Origin: Clostridia bacterium
Lineage (GTDB): Bacteria; Bacillota; Clostridia; Christensenellales; Aristaeellaceae
Assembly (NCBI GenBank): GCA_017524725.1
Contig: JAFXUZ010000004.1
Span: 1 to 64,000, forward strand
Length of the DNA: 64,000 nt
Direction: 5' to 3'
In this document: positions 1 to 10,100 of the stretch, piece after piece
Layout of the letters: the number at the start of each line of letters is the position of its first letter
Position numbering within the stretch: the first letter of the stretch is position 1
Translations under genes and position numbers: made by a program
The notes under the pieces: generated by a model
The model's database searches: none
What the model was told of the DNA's origin: nothing
The model's input: only the letters and a program-made list of their open reading frames with translations

Positions 1-1
1 A

Positions 2-3000
2 TTGAAGAGCCTGCTTTCCTGGACCGGCGACGCGGTAAGCTATACCCTGCAGGGCTTTTCCGCCCTGCTGGCCCCCACCTATACCGCCATCGGCGTGCAG
101 TTGGAAGAGGGCCTGGAAGCGCTGGGCGCCTACCGGGTGGACAGCCTGCTTGGGAACATCCTGAACCTGCTTTACGTGAAGGTCTCCGCCCAGGTCGACC
201 TGGGCGAAAGGGAGAGCGTGGCCGTATACAGCGTAAAGGACGGGGAGATCGGCGAACTGCTTTCCGAAGGGACGGACAGCGGCAGCATTGCCCTGGGGAA
301 TGCCGAGGGCTTTGCCGTGGTGAAGGACAGCGGATACCGCCACATGACGTTTGACCTTGGACAGGTGACGTTGGACGGCATGATGCCCAAGGCTGCGGAA
401 GCGGAGGCAACGGATGTCGCCCGGGAATATGCCGATTTTGCCAAAGAGGGAACTGTACTTGCGGCTTATGATATCAGCATTGGTGAAAACGGTGAAAAAT
501 ATCAGCCGGACGCTGATCATCCTGTGGATGTAAGTATCGATGTACCTGATATCGAAGAAGTGGTAGAGCTCCATATATGGCACATCAAAGAAGACGGAAC
601 AACAGAAGAAATATCGAATTTTACAGTCGAAGGCAGCCATGTTCGTTTTACTTCTGCCGGATTCTCGGTTTATGCCATTGTTGATGGCGATGAAAGCACG
701 CCGGGTACGGTATCACGCAAATATTCTTTCTTCACGGATGATACCTTCGGAACGCCGTACACATTTGTCAATGAAAATGGCGTTACAACGTCTGTTCAGT
801 ATGTCACTGAAGACGGTACACTGTATAATCCGGATTCTCCCGGTGAAGTGGAAGGCAAGCAGTTCATCGGATGGGCGGCACAGGATGGTACAGTTATTAT
901 CCCGGCAGGTGAAGAAGGCGTCACGATCACCGGGATCACCGGGACTAATGAAGAGGTCAAGCTTTATCCGAGATATGATGATGTTTATTATCTGGAATAC
1001 TATGATGAACATAACCATATTTTCAAAACAGAAAACTCTGCCAACGGGGATTTTACTGTCGATTCCAATGGTAATGCCAGCCTGAAGGACGGAGAAGATT
1101 GGCGTATCGTGTACCAGCCCGACAGCAGTACACAGGCATTCCTTGGGTGGACGACAAATCACAGTGCAGCAGCGGGTTCTGAAGTTTCAACAGTGGACTT
1201 CACGGATGCGGCTGATAAAATAATCAAATTGTATCCGGTCAAGGCTGATGTTTATTGGATCCACTTTGATAAAAATGACCTGGTTGACGGGGAGTCTACC
1301 GGAGCATTGTATGTTGCGCCTAAATATGTTTTGATGGGAAATTCATATAACGATCAATACAACAATGCGGAATTGCCGACTACGACCCGCCCGGGATATA
1401 GATTTGTCGGTTGGTACTATAAAGATAATAATGATAATTTAACCCTTGCATTTGACAAATCAGCTGTTCTTTCCGGTGACGTTACTGTTTATGCTAAGTG
1501 GGAGCCGGCTGCACAGACATATACGATCATTATTTTGCAGCAGGCGATCTCAGATTCTGTGATTGCGACTGATGAAGAAAAAATGTACGATTACAGGGAT
1601 TCGTACACCATTGAAGGTGTTACGGGTGGTTCTGCGACAATTTCCGACGAGTATAAAGGACTGAATATTTCAGGTTTCCGATACGATAGGTGTGACTCCG
1701 ATACAACAATTGCGGCAGATGGCAGTACAGTCCTTAATGTTTATTATGATAGGGAAATTGTTACATTTAACTTTTATATTTACGGTAAACCCGGAGTAGG
1801 GGGATATTACTATGGTGTAGATAATAATAAAGCCAATAGTGATTACAATAATAATACTACCATATATGGTTTAGACGCAAATGGAAATAAAGTTTCATTA
1901 ACACGTCGTCAGACATCAACAATAACAACACATTATCTATCACAATCAGATAATGGAGCGGAATATACTGGAGATATATATGAGAGAAGTGGTTATTCTT
2001 TCGTAATTGCTTCGTTACCCTATGATACCGGTAAACAATATTATTATATCTCTGGTTGGTATGCTTACACATTAACATGGGTTACAAAAAATATACCAGT
2101 ATATTCATGGTTTTTAAACGGTGAAGAGTATAGCGGCCCTTTATATGAGTACAAAAATGTAAATAATGGTAATACGAATCAGTGGTATGTTTACAAAATC
2201 ATGTCAGGTCTTTATGGCAGTTCGCTTAATGGAGAATGGCCCGCTAGCGATGGCTATTGGTGGTATTCAGGATATAATAATCAAAATCAAGGTTCTGGCA
2301 CCCGGACCACAATGCTTGACGCTTTTCTTCCGACCAGTAATGATATGACCGTAAATTTTTATGGTTCTAAAGCAAACGGTACTACTAAAATCAGTTTCTA
2401 TCAGCAGAATATTGATGATGAAGGATATACTTTAGCCAATGAAGTAACATCCGCAAATGCTGGTTTTAACCTTTCAGATAAGTATAACGGTTTTACATTG
2501 GTTTCATATCGTACATTACGTAGTAGTCGTTGGAGCGAGTGGATAACAGTCGGAGAATTAATGGAAAATAATGGTAATTATTATTATGATGCCGATCCCT
2601 ATACCAATGGATATCAGAATGTTTCCTCAGGTTACAGCGAATTGGAGATCCGTTTTAAACGGAATAAATATACTATAGATTATCTTGATGGATTCAGTCA
2701 TAGCAATGCTAACCTCGGCTCAGTGGACGCTTTGTTTGGAAAGCAGTTGTCTGAGTACGACAGAGCTGATCCAGGAGTAACACATGAAGGATACAAGTTT
2801 ACAGGATGGTATACAGATCCGGACTGTAAGACCCTGTTTGATTTTTCAAAAACAATGCCTGCGAATAATATTGCGTTATATGCGGGGTGGGAAAAACTGA
2901 AATACAGGGTTTGGATCCAGCCAAATGGTGGTGTACTTTCAGAAACAGAGTCCACTTACTTTAGAAACGAGTGGGGTCAACTGATCCAGTCGTATGACGA

Positions 3001-4549
3001 TGTGGAAACTACCGGCCGAAACTATTATGAGGACGAAGCGGGTGAATACAGCTATGTATATATCTGTGACCCTTCAAATGTTGATCTGCCGCGTGCGGCA
3101 TACTATAAAAAAACTACTGATTTAAGCCCTAGTGCTCCGTTTGTAAAGAAAAACGAAGACGGGACCACGGTAACTGTCTATTACGATGAAAGAGCCCATA
3201 CGGACGGTAAACATTATAAACAACAGCAGAATGTGTATCAGTTCGTCGGATGGTATAAGGTTGGCGGAACGATAAGCGAGGATACGCCGCCGGAGATCCG
3301 TGAAAGCGATGAGCTGACCCTGTGGAATTTTAATACCCCTGTCACGGAAAATACTGCTATCCGTGCCATATGGAAGCGAGTGGGTTCGTTCAGTGTCAGC
3401 TATGACGCCAATATGTATGATGAAAACGGAACAGAGATTTTGGTACCTGGAGCGACCGGAACAGTGGTTCCGAATCAGACAGAATACACTTACGGCGATC
3501 TTGCGCAGGCCATTGCAGGCGCATCCCCGACCTTGATCCCGGAGAATTACACATTTGTGGGATGGAAAACACCCGCCGGCGAAACAATTCAGCCTGACGA
3601 TGTTTTCACCATTCATTCGGCGCTTGCAAAATTGGAGAGCGGCGCCGGAACAACTGATCCGAAATATGTGTATACGCTTACTGCGGTTTACAAGCAGATC
3701 GGGACCACGAGCATAACCTATGATATCAACTGTCCGAACGGTTCGATGGTAACAAGCGGACAATTGACGGATTATGGATCGCAGGCGGGGAATACGCAGA
3801 CCACTACGGGTAATAATACCATCAGCGATCTGCTGGTCAACGGCGCGGTCGTTCTATCAGACGGATCCGGTTTTGCGGTCAGTGGTGGGTATAAGCTGAT
3901 CGGATGGAGCGATAAGCCCATTGATCCGACAGCTGCAGGCTATGACATTAAGCTTGAGAACGGTGCCTTCACCGGTACGATCCCCAATGAAACAACGCTT
4001 TATCATCTCGGCGGAACATACGGTGTAGACGGTGACAGCAACACTTTATGGGCAGTGTGGGAAAAAGTTGAAGAAGTGACCCTCACGCTGAAAAAACTTG
4101 TGACCGGAGCCATGGGAGACAGGACAAAGGAGTTTACCATTACCATAAATATATCTGATCCCGAAGATGTAAGCTATACCGTTACGAAGAATGGGACTTT
4201 GCTTGCGATAACTGACAATTCGTTTACGATAAAGGATAATGATACTGTTGTGATCGGCGGATTGCCTGTAGGAACAGTGATCACCCTTACCGAAAACGAC
4301 AATCAGGGAGGGGTCTACACCAAGACTTGGATGAAGAAAAACGAAACGACACCTTCGTCCGATAACAACAGTCTTACAATAACGATGACAGATGATTTTG
4401 AGTATACCCTTACAAATTATCTTCCTGCTGTTGCGCCCACCGGTTACCGTGTAACCGTTACTCCTTACCTGATGATGCTCCTTGCGGGCGTTGCGCTGCT
4501 CCTGCTGCGCGCAAGGCGCGCGGCTGAAAAAGGGGGTGGTGCGGTTTGA
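2..4549 (+). CDS. Giant InlB-repeat surface protein, pilus-tip-like, sortase-anchored (5' partial)
   Basis: Open from the window edge, so the true start and signal peptide are probably upstream. The protein (about 1515 residues visible) is rich in Listeria-Bacteroides (InlB/Flg_new) repeats, recognisable by the pattern G-Y-x-F-x-G-W followed by a K-W or G-W ending (for example FVGWYYKDN..YAKWEP near residue 480 and FTGWYTD..YAGWEK near 940). A Cna-B/DUF7601-like domain follows near residues 1360-1470. The C-terminus has a variant sorting signal APTG, a hydrophobic stretch and a basic tail (RARRA). It is likely a wall-anchored adhesin or pilus tip displayed outside the cell. The first ~440 bases and the last ~110 are GC-rich, whereas the interior is markedly AT-rich. 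The major pilin gene follows 365 bases downstream. Family assignment is fairly sure; ligand unknown. Confidence 0.85.
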   Translation: MKSLLSWTGDAVSYTLQGFSALLAPTYTAIGVQLEEGLEALGAYRVDSLLGNILNLLYVKVSAQVDLGERESVAVYSVKDGEIGELLSEGTDSGSIALGNAEGFAVVKDSGYRHMTFDLGQVTLDGMMPKAAEAEATDVAREYADFAKEGTVLAAYDISIGENGEKYQPDADHPVDVSIDVPDIEEVVELHIWHIKEDGTTEEISNFTVEGSHVRFTSAGFSVYAIVDGDESTPGTVSRKYSFFTDDTFGTPYTFVNENGVTTSVQYVTEDGTLYNPDSPGEVEGKQFIGWAAQDGTVIIPAGEEGVTITGITGTNEEVKLYPRYDDVYYLEYYDEHNHIFKTENSANGDFTVDSNGNASLKDGEDWRIVYQPDSSTQAFLGWTTNHSAAAGSEVSTVDFTDAADKIIKLYPVKADVYWIHFDKNDLVDGESTGALYVAPKYVLMGNSYNDQYNNAELPTTTRPGYRFVGWYYKDNNDNLTLAFDKSAVLSGDVTVYAKWEPAAQTYTIIILQQAISDSVIATDEEKMYDYRDSYTIEGVTGGSATISDEYKGLNISGFRYDRCDSDTTIAADGSTVLNVYYDREIVTFNFYIYGKPGVGGYYYGVDNNKANSDYNNNTTIYGLDANGNKVSLTRRQTSTITTHYLSQSDNGAEYTGDIYERSGYSFVIASLPYDTGKQYYYISGWYAYTLTWVTKNIPVYSWFLNGEEYSGPLYEYKNVNNGNTNQWYVYKIMSGLYGSSLNGEWPASDGYWWYSGYNNQNQGSGTRTTMLDAFLPTSNDMTVNFYGSKANGTTKISFYQQNIDDEGYTLANEVTSANAGFNLSDKYNGFTLVSYRTLRSSRWSEWITVGELMENNGNYYYDADPYTNGYQNVSSGYSELEIRFKRNKYTIDYLDGFSHSNANLGSVDALFGKQLSEYDRADPGVTHEGYKFTGWYTDPDCKTLFDFSKTMPANNIALYAGWEKLKYRVWIQPNGGVLSETESTYFRNEWGQLIQSYDDVETTGRNYYEDEAGEYSYVYICDPSNVDLPRAAYYKKTTDLSPSAPFVKKNEDGTTVTVYYDERAHTDGKHYKQQQNVYQFVGWYKVGGTISEDTPPEIRESDELTLWNFNTPVTENTAIRAIWKRVGSFSVSYDANMYDENGTEILVPGATGTVVPNQTEYTYGDLAQAIAGASPTLIPENYTFVGWKTPAGETIQPDDVFTIHSALAKLESGAGTTDPKYVYTLTAVYKQIGTTSITYDINCPNGSMVTSGQLTDYGSQAGNTQTTTGNNTISDLLVNGAVVLSDGSGFAVSGGYKLIGWSDKPIDPTAAGYDIKLENGAFTGTIPNETTLYHLGGTYGVDGDSNTLWAVWEKVEEVTLTLKKLVTGAMGDRTKEFTITINISDPEDVSYTVTKNGTLLAITDNSFTIKDNDTVVIGGLPVGTVITLTENDNQGGVYTKTWMKKNETTPSSDNNSLTITMTDDFEYTLTNYLPAVAPTGYRVTVTPYLMMLLAGVALLLLRARRAAEKGGGAV

Positions 4550-4914
4550 TCGATTGGGTTACGGCCCGGACAGTGCCCCGGGCCCGCGGTAAACCGCCGC
4601 CCATCGGCATGAACGCCCGCGGAGAAGGGCGGGCAGGCCGGGCGAGGGGGGACCCCCCGCCGGCGCGGAGCTTCCCCGGATGGGAACGACCTTTTCGAGG
4701 AGGTGACGCGCATTGAAAGCGTTCGTCACAGGGACGGCAGGTGAGGCCGGCACCGTGTGACCGAATACCGGAGCGAACGGACAGCGCTTTTGACCGCCCC
4801 TTGGGGACGGCAGAAGCGGCAGGGACCGACCCGCGAAGCTTTCGCGGCAGGGCCACCGGAATGTGGCGGAAACAAATAACTACGTCCGATAAGGACGGAA
4901 AAAGGAGAATGGAT
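4550..4914 (+). other. GC-rich intergenic spacer between tip-like protein and major pilin
   Basis: No convincing gene. It contains a 6-bp GC hairpin (4615-4634, no T-run) and an almost ideal Shine-Dalgarno (AGGAGGTGA, about 4697-4705). The latter sits 7 bases before a TTG codon that opens a 15-codon frame (4713-4760), which could be a leader peptide or a gene remnant. The pilin's own ribosome-binding site AGGAG (4903-4907) fixes its start at 4915. No promoter with both good boxes was seen. Confidence 0.5.
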
Positions 4915-6297
4915 ATGTTGAAAAAGATCAGCGCATTGCTTCTGGCACTCGCCATGGTGATGAGCCTGGCGAGCGTCGCCTGGGCGGCGGATGCTGTTCA
5001 GTTAACAGACGGTGAAATCGGTGGCAGCGTTTCATTTGCAACCGATAATCCCCAATCTCAGGGGAAGACTATCAAGATCGCTAAAGAGCTGACGGTTTTT
5101 AATGTTAATGAAACTACCATTAATGCGCCGACCATAAGCTATACGTACGCGATCACTGCCGGCTCTGCTAATAAAAGCATCACCGATGCTACGTCGGATC
5201 ATGCGAACGGCACTGCGGTTACTGTAAAAACGAAGGCAGGTGTTCAGCCTGAGAAAGTGACTCTGACAGGAACTTCCACTAATACCATCGCCTGGACTCC
5301 AACTGAAACTGTTACCGCCAGCGATGATGGTACAGCAAACATCAAATACCTGACGATCGATTTCTCTGATGTTTTCTTTGGTGCGGCAGGCGTATACCGT
5401 TATGTTCTTACCGAAACACTGCCTACTTCATATGCTGCTTGCGGTGTTACAGAAACAACCAGCACTGAGAATCCCCATGTCCGCTATCTTGATGTCTATG
5501 TCCGTCCGGCTCCCACTGGCTTTACAGATGGTACTGCAACCGCTGATTGGGATATTTATGGTTATGTTTGTTTGCTCGAGAATGAGGAAATTACAGATGG
5601 CGGCGACACCGCGACGACCGGCGCTGTCAAGACCAACGGATTTGTCGCAGGAACAAATGACGGCACTGCGTACCTTGCGGACCAGTACTATACCTATAAT
5701 GTGACAGTCAGTAAGACTGTTACCAATGATAACTACGCTAAGGCGACCCATCTGTTCCCGTTTACCGTAATCTTTACAAACGCTACTGTAACTCAGCCTG
5801 TTGATATCATCGGTCCTGCTGAAGTAACAGGGACAAAAGAAGGATGGACTGATCCTGTGTCTGCAGCACTCTCTGCAGGTACGACAAAAGGTATCGTCAA
5901 GATCAAAGACAGCGCCTCTGTTAAGTATATCGGTATTCCCAATGGTACTCAGGTTGAAGTCTATGAAACAAATGATGTTCCTGGCGTGACTTATCAGGTA
6001 ACCACAGTAACTGATAAAGGGACTCCTGCGATTGATAAGGCTGTGATTTCCGGTACAACTCCCGATGCAGCAGAAGCCCAGACCACAAAGGCTGATTATC
6101 AGTCTACTAAAACAACTATCACTACTACTGTTGATACAGACGATGATGTGGACCACACCATCGAGGTCGACAACAACCTGCAGCTCATTTCCCCGACCGG
6201 CGTGACCCTGCGCATCGCTCCTTATGCCCTGATCCTGTTCGCGGGCATGGCCCTGCTGCTGGTCAGCCGCCGCCGCAAGGCTGTGGTGGAAGAGTAA
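4915..6297 (+). CDS. Major pilin-like protein with Spy0128-type isopeptide domains and SPTG sorting signal
   Basis: 460 residues. I start at ATG 4915 because AGGAG lies 7 bases upstream; the ATG at 4909 is too close to it. A Sec signal peptide (MLKKISALLLALAMVMSLAS, cleavage after AWA) leads into two Ig-like domains. The first carries the streptococcal-pilin isopeptide pattern GVYRYVLTET (an E-box-like segment) and the second has VEVYETNDVPG. The C-terminus has SPTG, then a hydrophobic helix and RRRKA, the layout of a sortase substrate. Its tail resembles that of the upstream giant protein (PTG, five or six residues, then APY or TPY). Probably the shaft subunit of a covalently linked pilus. 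The gene interior is AT-richer than its two ends. I saw no classical YPK pilin motif. Confidence 0.82.
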   Translation: MLKKISALLLALAMVMSLASVAWAADAVQLTDGEIGGSVSFATDNPQSQGKTIKIAKELTVFNVNETTINAPTISYTYAITAGSANKSITDATSDHANGTAVTVKTKAGVQPEKVTLTGTSTNTIAWTPTETVTASDDGTANIKYLTIDFSDVFFGAAGVYRYVLTETLPTSYAACGVTETTSTENPHVRYLDVYVRPAPTGFTDGTATADWDIYGYVCLLENEEITDGGDTATTGAVKTNGFVAGTNDGTAYLADQYYTYNVTVSKTVTNDNYAKATHLFPFTVIFTNATVTQPVDIIGPAEVTGTKEGWTDPVSAALSAGTTKGIVKIKDSASVKYIGIPNGTQVEVYETNDVPGVTYQVTTVTDKGTPAIDKAVISGTTPDAAEAQTTKADYQSTKTTITTTVDTDDDVDHTIEVDNNLQLISPTGVTLRIAPYALILFAGMALLLVSRRRKAVVEE

Positions 6298-6320
6298 CAC
6301 CCTGAAACGATCGCAAGTCA

Positions 6321-6353
6321 GTGGGGTGGCCCCCTCAAACGGGGTCACCCCGC
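6321..6353 (+). terminator. Strong GC hairpin after the pilin gene, no T-run
   Basis: A 13-bp stem (with two G-T wobbles) pairs 6321-6333 with 6341-6353 around the 7-base loop CTCAAAC. No uridine tract follows, so it may be an attenuator or an mRNA-stabilising 3' structure that keeps pilin output above that of the downstream genes. Confidence 0.5.
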
Positions 6354-6369
6354 CCCTTGCGGGCCGTAA

Positions 6370-6410
6370 GCTGAGGAGAACGCACGGAAATAACGCGCTT
6401 TCTCCTCAGC
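6370..6410 (+). terminator. Second hairpin between pilin and signal-peptidase homologue
   Basis: A perfect 11-bp inverted repeat, GCTGAGGAGAA (6370-6380) and TTCTCCTCAGC (6400-6410), with a 19-base loop. No T-run follows. It ends 27 bases before the next start codon, so it could influence translation or processing. Confidence 0.45.
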
Positions 6411-6437
6411 CTATGGAAAAGCGAAAGGAACCGAAAC

Positions 6438-7133
6438 ATGCTGCAAAGCAACGAAAACAACGCCCCGGCGAAGGAAACGCCGGATCCCCAAAAAGCCGAT
6501 GAAAAGACGCAGCGGGAAAAGCTGCACAGGCGGCACATGCGGGCACTGAAGGACCTGCTGGTGCGCCTGGGCCTGCTGCTGCTGGTGATCTACATCCTGT
6601 TTTTCCATCTGGTGGGCCTCACGGTGATGCCCAGCGGGGACATGAGCCCCCGCGTCGACACCGGGGACCTGGTGATGTATTACCGGCTGGATAAGGACGC
6701 CAAGGCCCAGGACGTCATCGTGTTTGTGAAGCCCACCGCCGCCTTGGACGCGGCTTTCCGGGACAACGTGCCGGTGCAGGCCCCTCCCCGGAACGAAAGG
6801 GGCTGGTGGCGGAAGACCCTGGACTTTTTGGGATTCCCGGATAAGGAAATGTCCCTGTTCGTCAGCCGCGTGGTGGCGGCCCCCGGCGACACGGTGGAGG
6901 TCACGGGCGGTCACCTGATGGTGAACGGCAATGCCATGGTGGAGCCCAATATTTTTTATCCCCTGACGGAATACGAGGGATTTGTGGAATATCCTTTGAA
7001 GCTGGGGGAAGGACAGTACTTCGTGCTGGCGGACCACCGCACGGACGGGAAGGACAGCCGGTTTTTCGGCGTAGTTGAAAAGGACGAGATCCTGGGCACG
7101 GTGATCACCATCGTGCGCAGGAACAACCTGTAA
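6438..7133 (+). CDS. Signal-peptidase-I-like protein lacking the Ser-Lys dyad (SipA-like pilus assembly factor)
   Basis: 231 residues: a charged cytoplasmic N-terminus, one membrane helix (about residues 39-62) and an S26 peptidase fold. The catalytic box that is normally P-S-G-S-M-x-P reads PSGDMSP, putting Asp68 where the nucleophilic Ser belongs. The usual K-R of the second box reads FVSRVVAAPGD, putting Ser143 where the general-base Lys belongs. The remaining family boxes (GDLVMY, LADHR..DSRFFGVV) are intact. In Streptococcus pyogenes pilus loci the SipA protein likewise lost its dyad (Asp and Gly replacements) yet is needed for pilus assembly. By position, between pilin and sortase, this is likely a functional counterpart rather than a peptidase. 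ATG 6438 is preceded by AAAGGA. Confidence 0.85.
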   Translation: MLQSNENNAPAKETPDPQKADEKTQREKLHRRHMRALKDLLVRLGLLLLVIYILFFHLVGLTVMPSGDMSPRVDTGDLVMYYRLDKDAKAQDVIVFVKPTAALDAAFRDNVPVQAPPRNERGWWRKTLDFLGFPDKEMSLFVSRVVAAPGDTVEVTGGHLMVNGNAMVEPNIFYPLTEYEGFVEYPLKLGEGQYFVLADHRTDGKDSRFFGVVEKDEILGTVITIVRRNNL

Positions 7134-7199
7134 GTGATCAACAGCCGCTTTTTTGCAAACCGAAATATCAGATTGACCCGGAACGAAAGGAGGCGCGGC

Positions 7200-10100
7200 A
7201 TGGCAGACCATGATGATCTGAAAAATCCTGAGCCCCATGCGGCCCCAACGAAAACATTAACGGACAAAGTGATCGAACTTGCGCTGAGCGCCGGCGGCGG
7301 GGCGGTGACCCTGGTTTCCGGCCTGCTTGCCGCGGCGCTGATCATGTATTCCGGCTACGTGCTTTACGATACCTTTGCCACGGAGCGGGCGGCCTCCTCC
7401 AGCGCGTGGGACCTTCTGCAGTACCGGCCGGAGATCCTGGAGAATCCGGAAGCTTCCCTGGACCCCTCCGCCCTGGCGGCGATCAACAGCGATTACCGGG
7501 CCTGGCTGACGGTGTACGATACCGCCATCGATTATCCCGTGGTGCAGGGCAAGGACGATTATTATTACGCCTACCATGATATTTACGGGGAAAGCAGCCT
7601 GACCGGCGCCATCTACCTGGCCGCCGGCAACAGCCCTGATTTTTCCGATGACTATAACCTGGTGTACGGTCACCATATGGACAACGGCGCCATGTTCGGC
7701 GGTCTGGACCATATGTCCGGCAGCGAGACCGGCGTAATCATCGCCGGGAACATGATTTATGACGTAAAGTTTTTTGCGGTCGTAAATACGGATGCTTATG
7801 AGCATCGGATCTATAATGTGGGCGACCGCATGAACGATGTGCTGGACTTCCTGCGCTCCGGCGGAGAAGGCGGTGTCGGCGTCGGTACCGAGGTGATCTA
7901 TTTTAACGAGGAAGCCGCCGCGGACGCCGAAAAGCTGATTGCCCTCTCCACGTGCTTCGATGTGACCACAAGCGGCCGCCGGGTCGTCATCGGCAAGATG
8001 ACACCCCGGGTGATCACCAAGGAAGTAACGGTAACCAAGGCTTGGGAGGACAATAACGACCAGGACGGCATCCGTCCCTCTTCCATTGCCGTTACGGCCA
8101 ACGACGGCACCCGGGCGGTGCTGAAGGCCGAAGAAAACTGGACCGTCACCCTGACGCTGCCGAAATATGACAACGCGGGCGAGATCAGATATACCTGGAC
8201 CGAGGACGCTGTGCCCGAGGGTTACAAACTTACCGGGAACAAGACGGAGGGCGACTCTACCACCCTGACCAACACCCACGAGCCGGCTGTGACCGAGGCC
8301 ACCGTGAAAAAGGTTTGGAACGATGGGGAGGACCAGGACGGCATCCGGCCCGCGTCCCTCGCCGTGACCCTCAGCAACGGCACCCCCGTGACGCTCAGCG
8401 AGGACAACGGCTGGACAGCCACCGTGACGGACCTGCCCAAGAATGCCGGCGGCGTGCCCATCGAATACGCCTGGACCGAAGCGGAAACAGAGGGCTACAC
8501 CCTGACCGACACCTTCGTGGACGGCACGGTGACCACCCTGACCAACACCCACGAGCCGGCTGTGACCGAGGCTACCGTGAAAAAGGTGTGGAACGACGCG
8601 AATGACCAGGACGGCATCCGTCCCGCGTCCCTCGCCGTGACCCTCAGCGACGGCACCGAGGTGACGCTAAGCCCGGAGAACAACTGGACAGCCACCGTTC
8701 CGAGCCTGCCGGTGAACGCCGGCGGCAAGCCCATAGAGTACACCTGGACCGAAGCGGGCATAGAGGGCTACACCCTGACCGGCACCTCCGTGAACGGCAC
8801 GGTGACCACCCTCACCAACACCCATGACCCGGCTGTCAAAACCGTTACCGTAACAAAGGTCTGGGACGACGCAGACGACCAGGACAGCATCCGTCCGGGG
8901 GCCATCACCGTGACCCTGAACGCCGACGGCGAGGCGATGCGGACCGTGACCCTGTACGAAGCGGAGGGCTGGTCTGTGACCGTGGAGGATCTGGACGTGT
9001 ACGCGGCGGGTAAGGAGATCGCCTATACCTGGACCGAGGACCGCGTGCCCGACGGGTACGCCCTTACGGGGATCGTGACAAACGGGGACAGGACCACCGT
9101 CACCAACCGGCACGATACCGATACCACCGTGGCCACCGTGGTCAAAGTGTGGGACGACGACAATAACCGGGACGGACTGCGGCCCGACGGGGTCACGATG
9201 GTCCTGTACGCCGATGAACAGCCCGCGGCCGGGATCGACCCGGTGATCCTGAACGAGGGCAACGGATGGACTGCTACCCTGAACGGACTGCAGATGAACG
9301 CGGACGGGAAGGAGATCGTCTACACCTGGCAGGAGATCCCCGTCCCGGATGGCTATGCCGCGGACATCAAACGCGACGGCACCGTGACGACCGTCACCAA
9401 CAAGCACATACCGGATAAAGCGGACCAGACCGTGACCAAGGTGTGGGACGACAACAACGACCAGGACGGCATCCGCCCCGACAGCGTCAGGGCGACCCTG
9501 CTGGCCGACGGCGAATTTGTGACTGAAGTGACGCTGGACGAGACCGGAGAATGGTCCGCGGCGGTGAAGGACCTGCCCGTCAACGCGGGGGGCAAGGCCA
9601 TCGCATATACCTGGACCGAAGACGTTCCGGAAGGCTACCAGGCGAAGGTATCCGCCGGAGAAACGGCCGGGACCGCCGTCATCACCAATACCCACACGCC
9701 CGAGACCGCGACCCTCACCCTGAAAAAGGTGTGGAACGACGACAACAACAGGGACGGCGTCCGCCCGGCAAGCGTGAAGGCGACGCTGTACGCCGACTGG
9801 GAAGAAGCGGCGCGGCTGACCCTGACCAAAGAGAACAACTGGACGGCCTCCACCGGGCCGCTGCCGGTGTACGCGGGCGGGAAAGCCATCGAATACACAT
9901 GGGAAGAGGACGCGGGCCCCTATTACGACCTGACCGGAATCGACACGGCGGACGGCGTCACCACCCTGACCAACACCCACACGCCGGAAACGGTGACCGT
10001 TTCCGTACAGAAGGTGTGGAACGACGATGAGGACAGGGACCGGATGCGGCCCAGCTCCGTCACCGTCAGGCTGGTTGCTGACGGCACGGAATTCACCAGG

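Noticed and set aside
7134-7199. GTG 7134 as the start of the sortase fusion
   Set aside because: It directly follows the previous stop without a ribosome-binding site; ATG 7200 has AAAGGAGG at good distance and gives a normal N-terminus.
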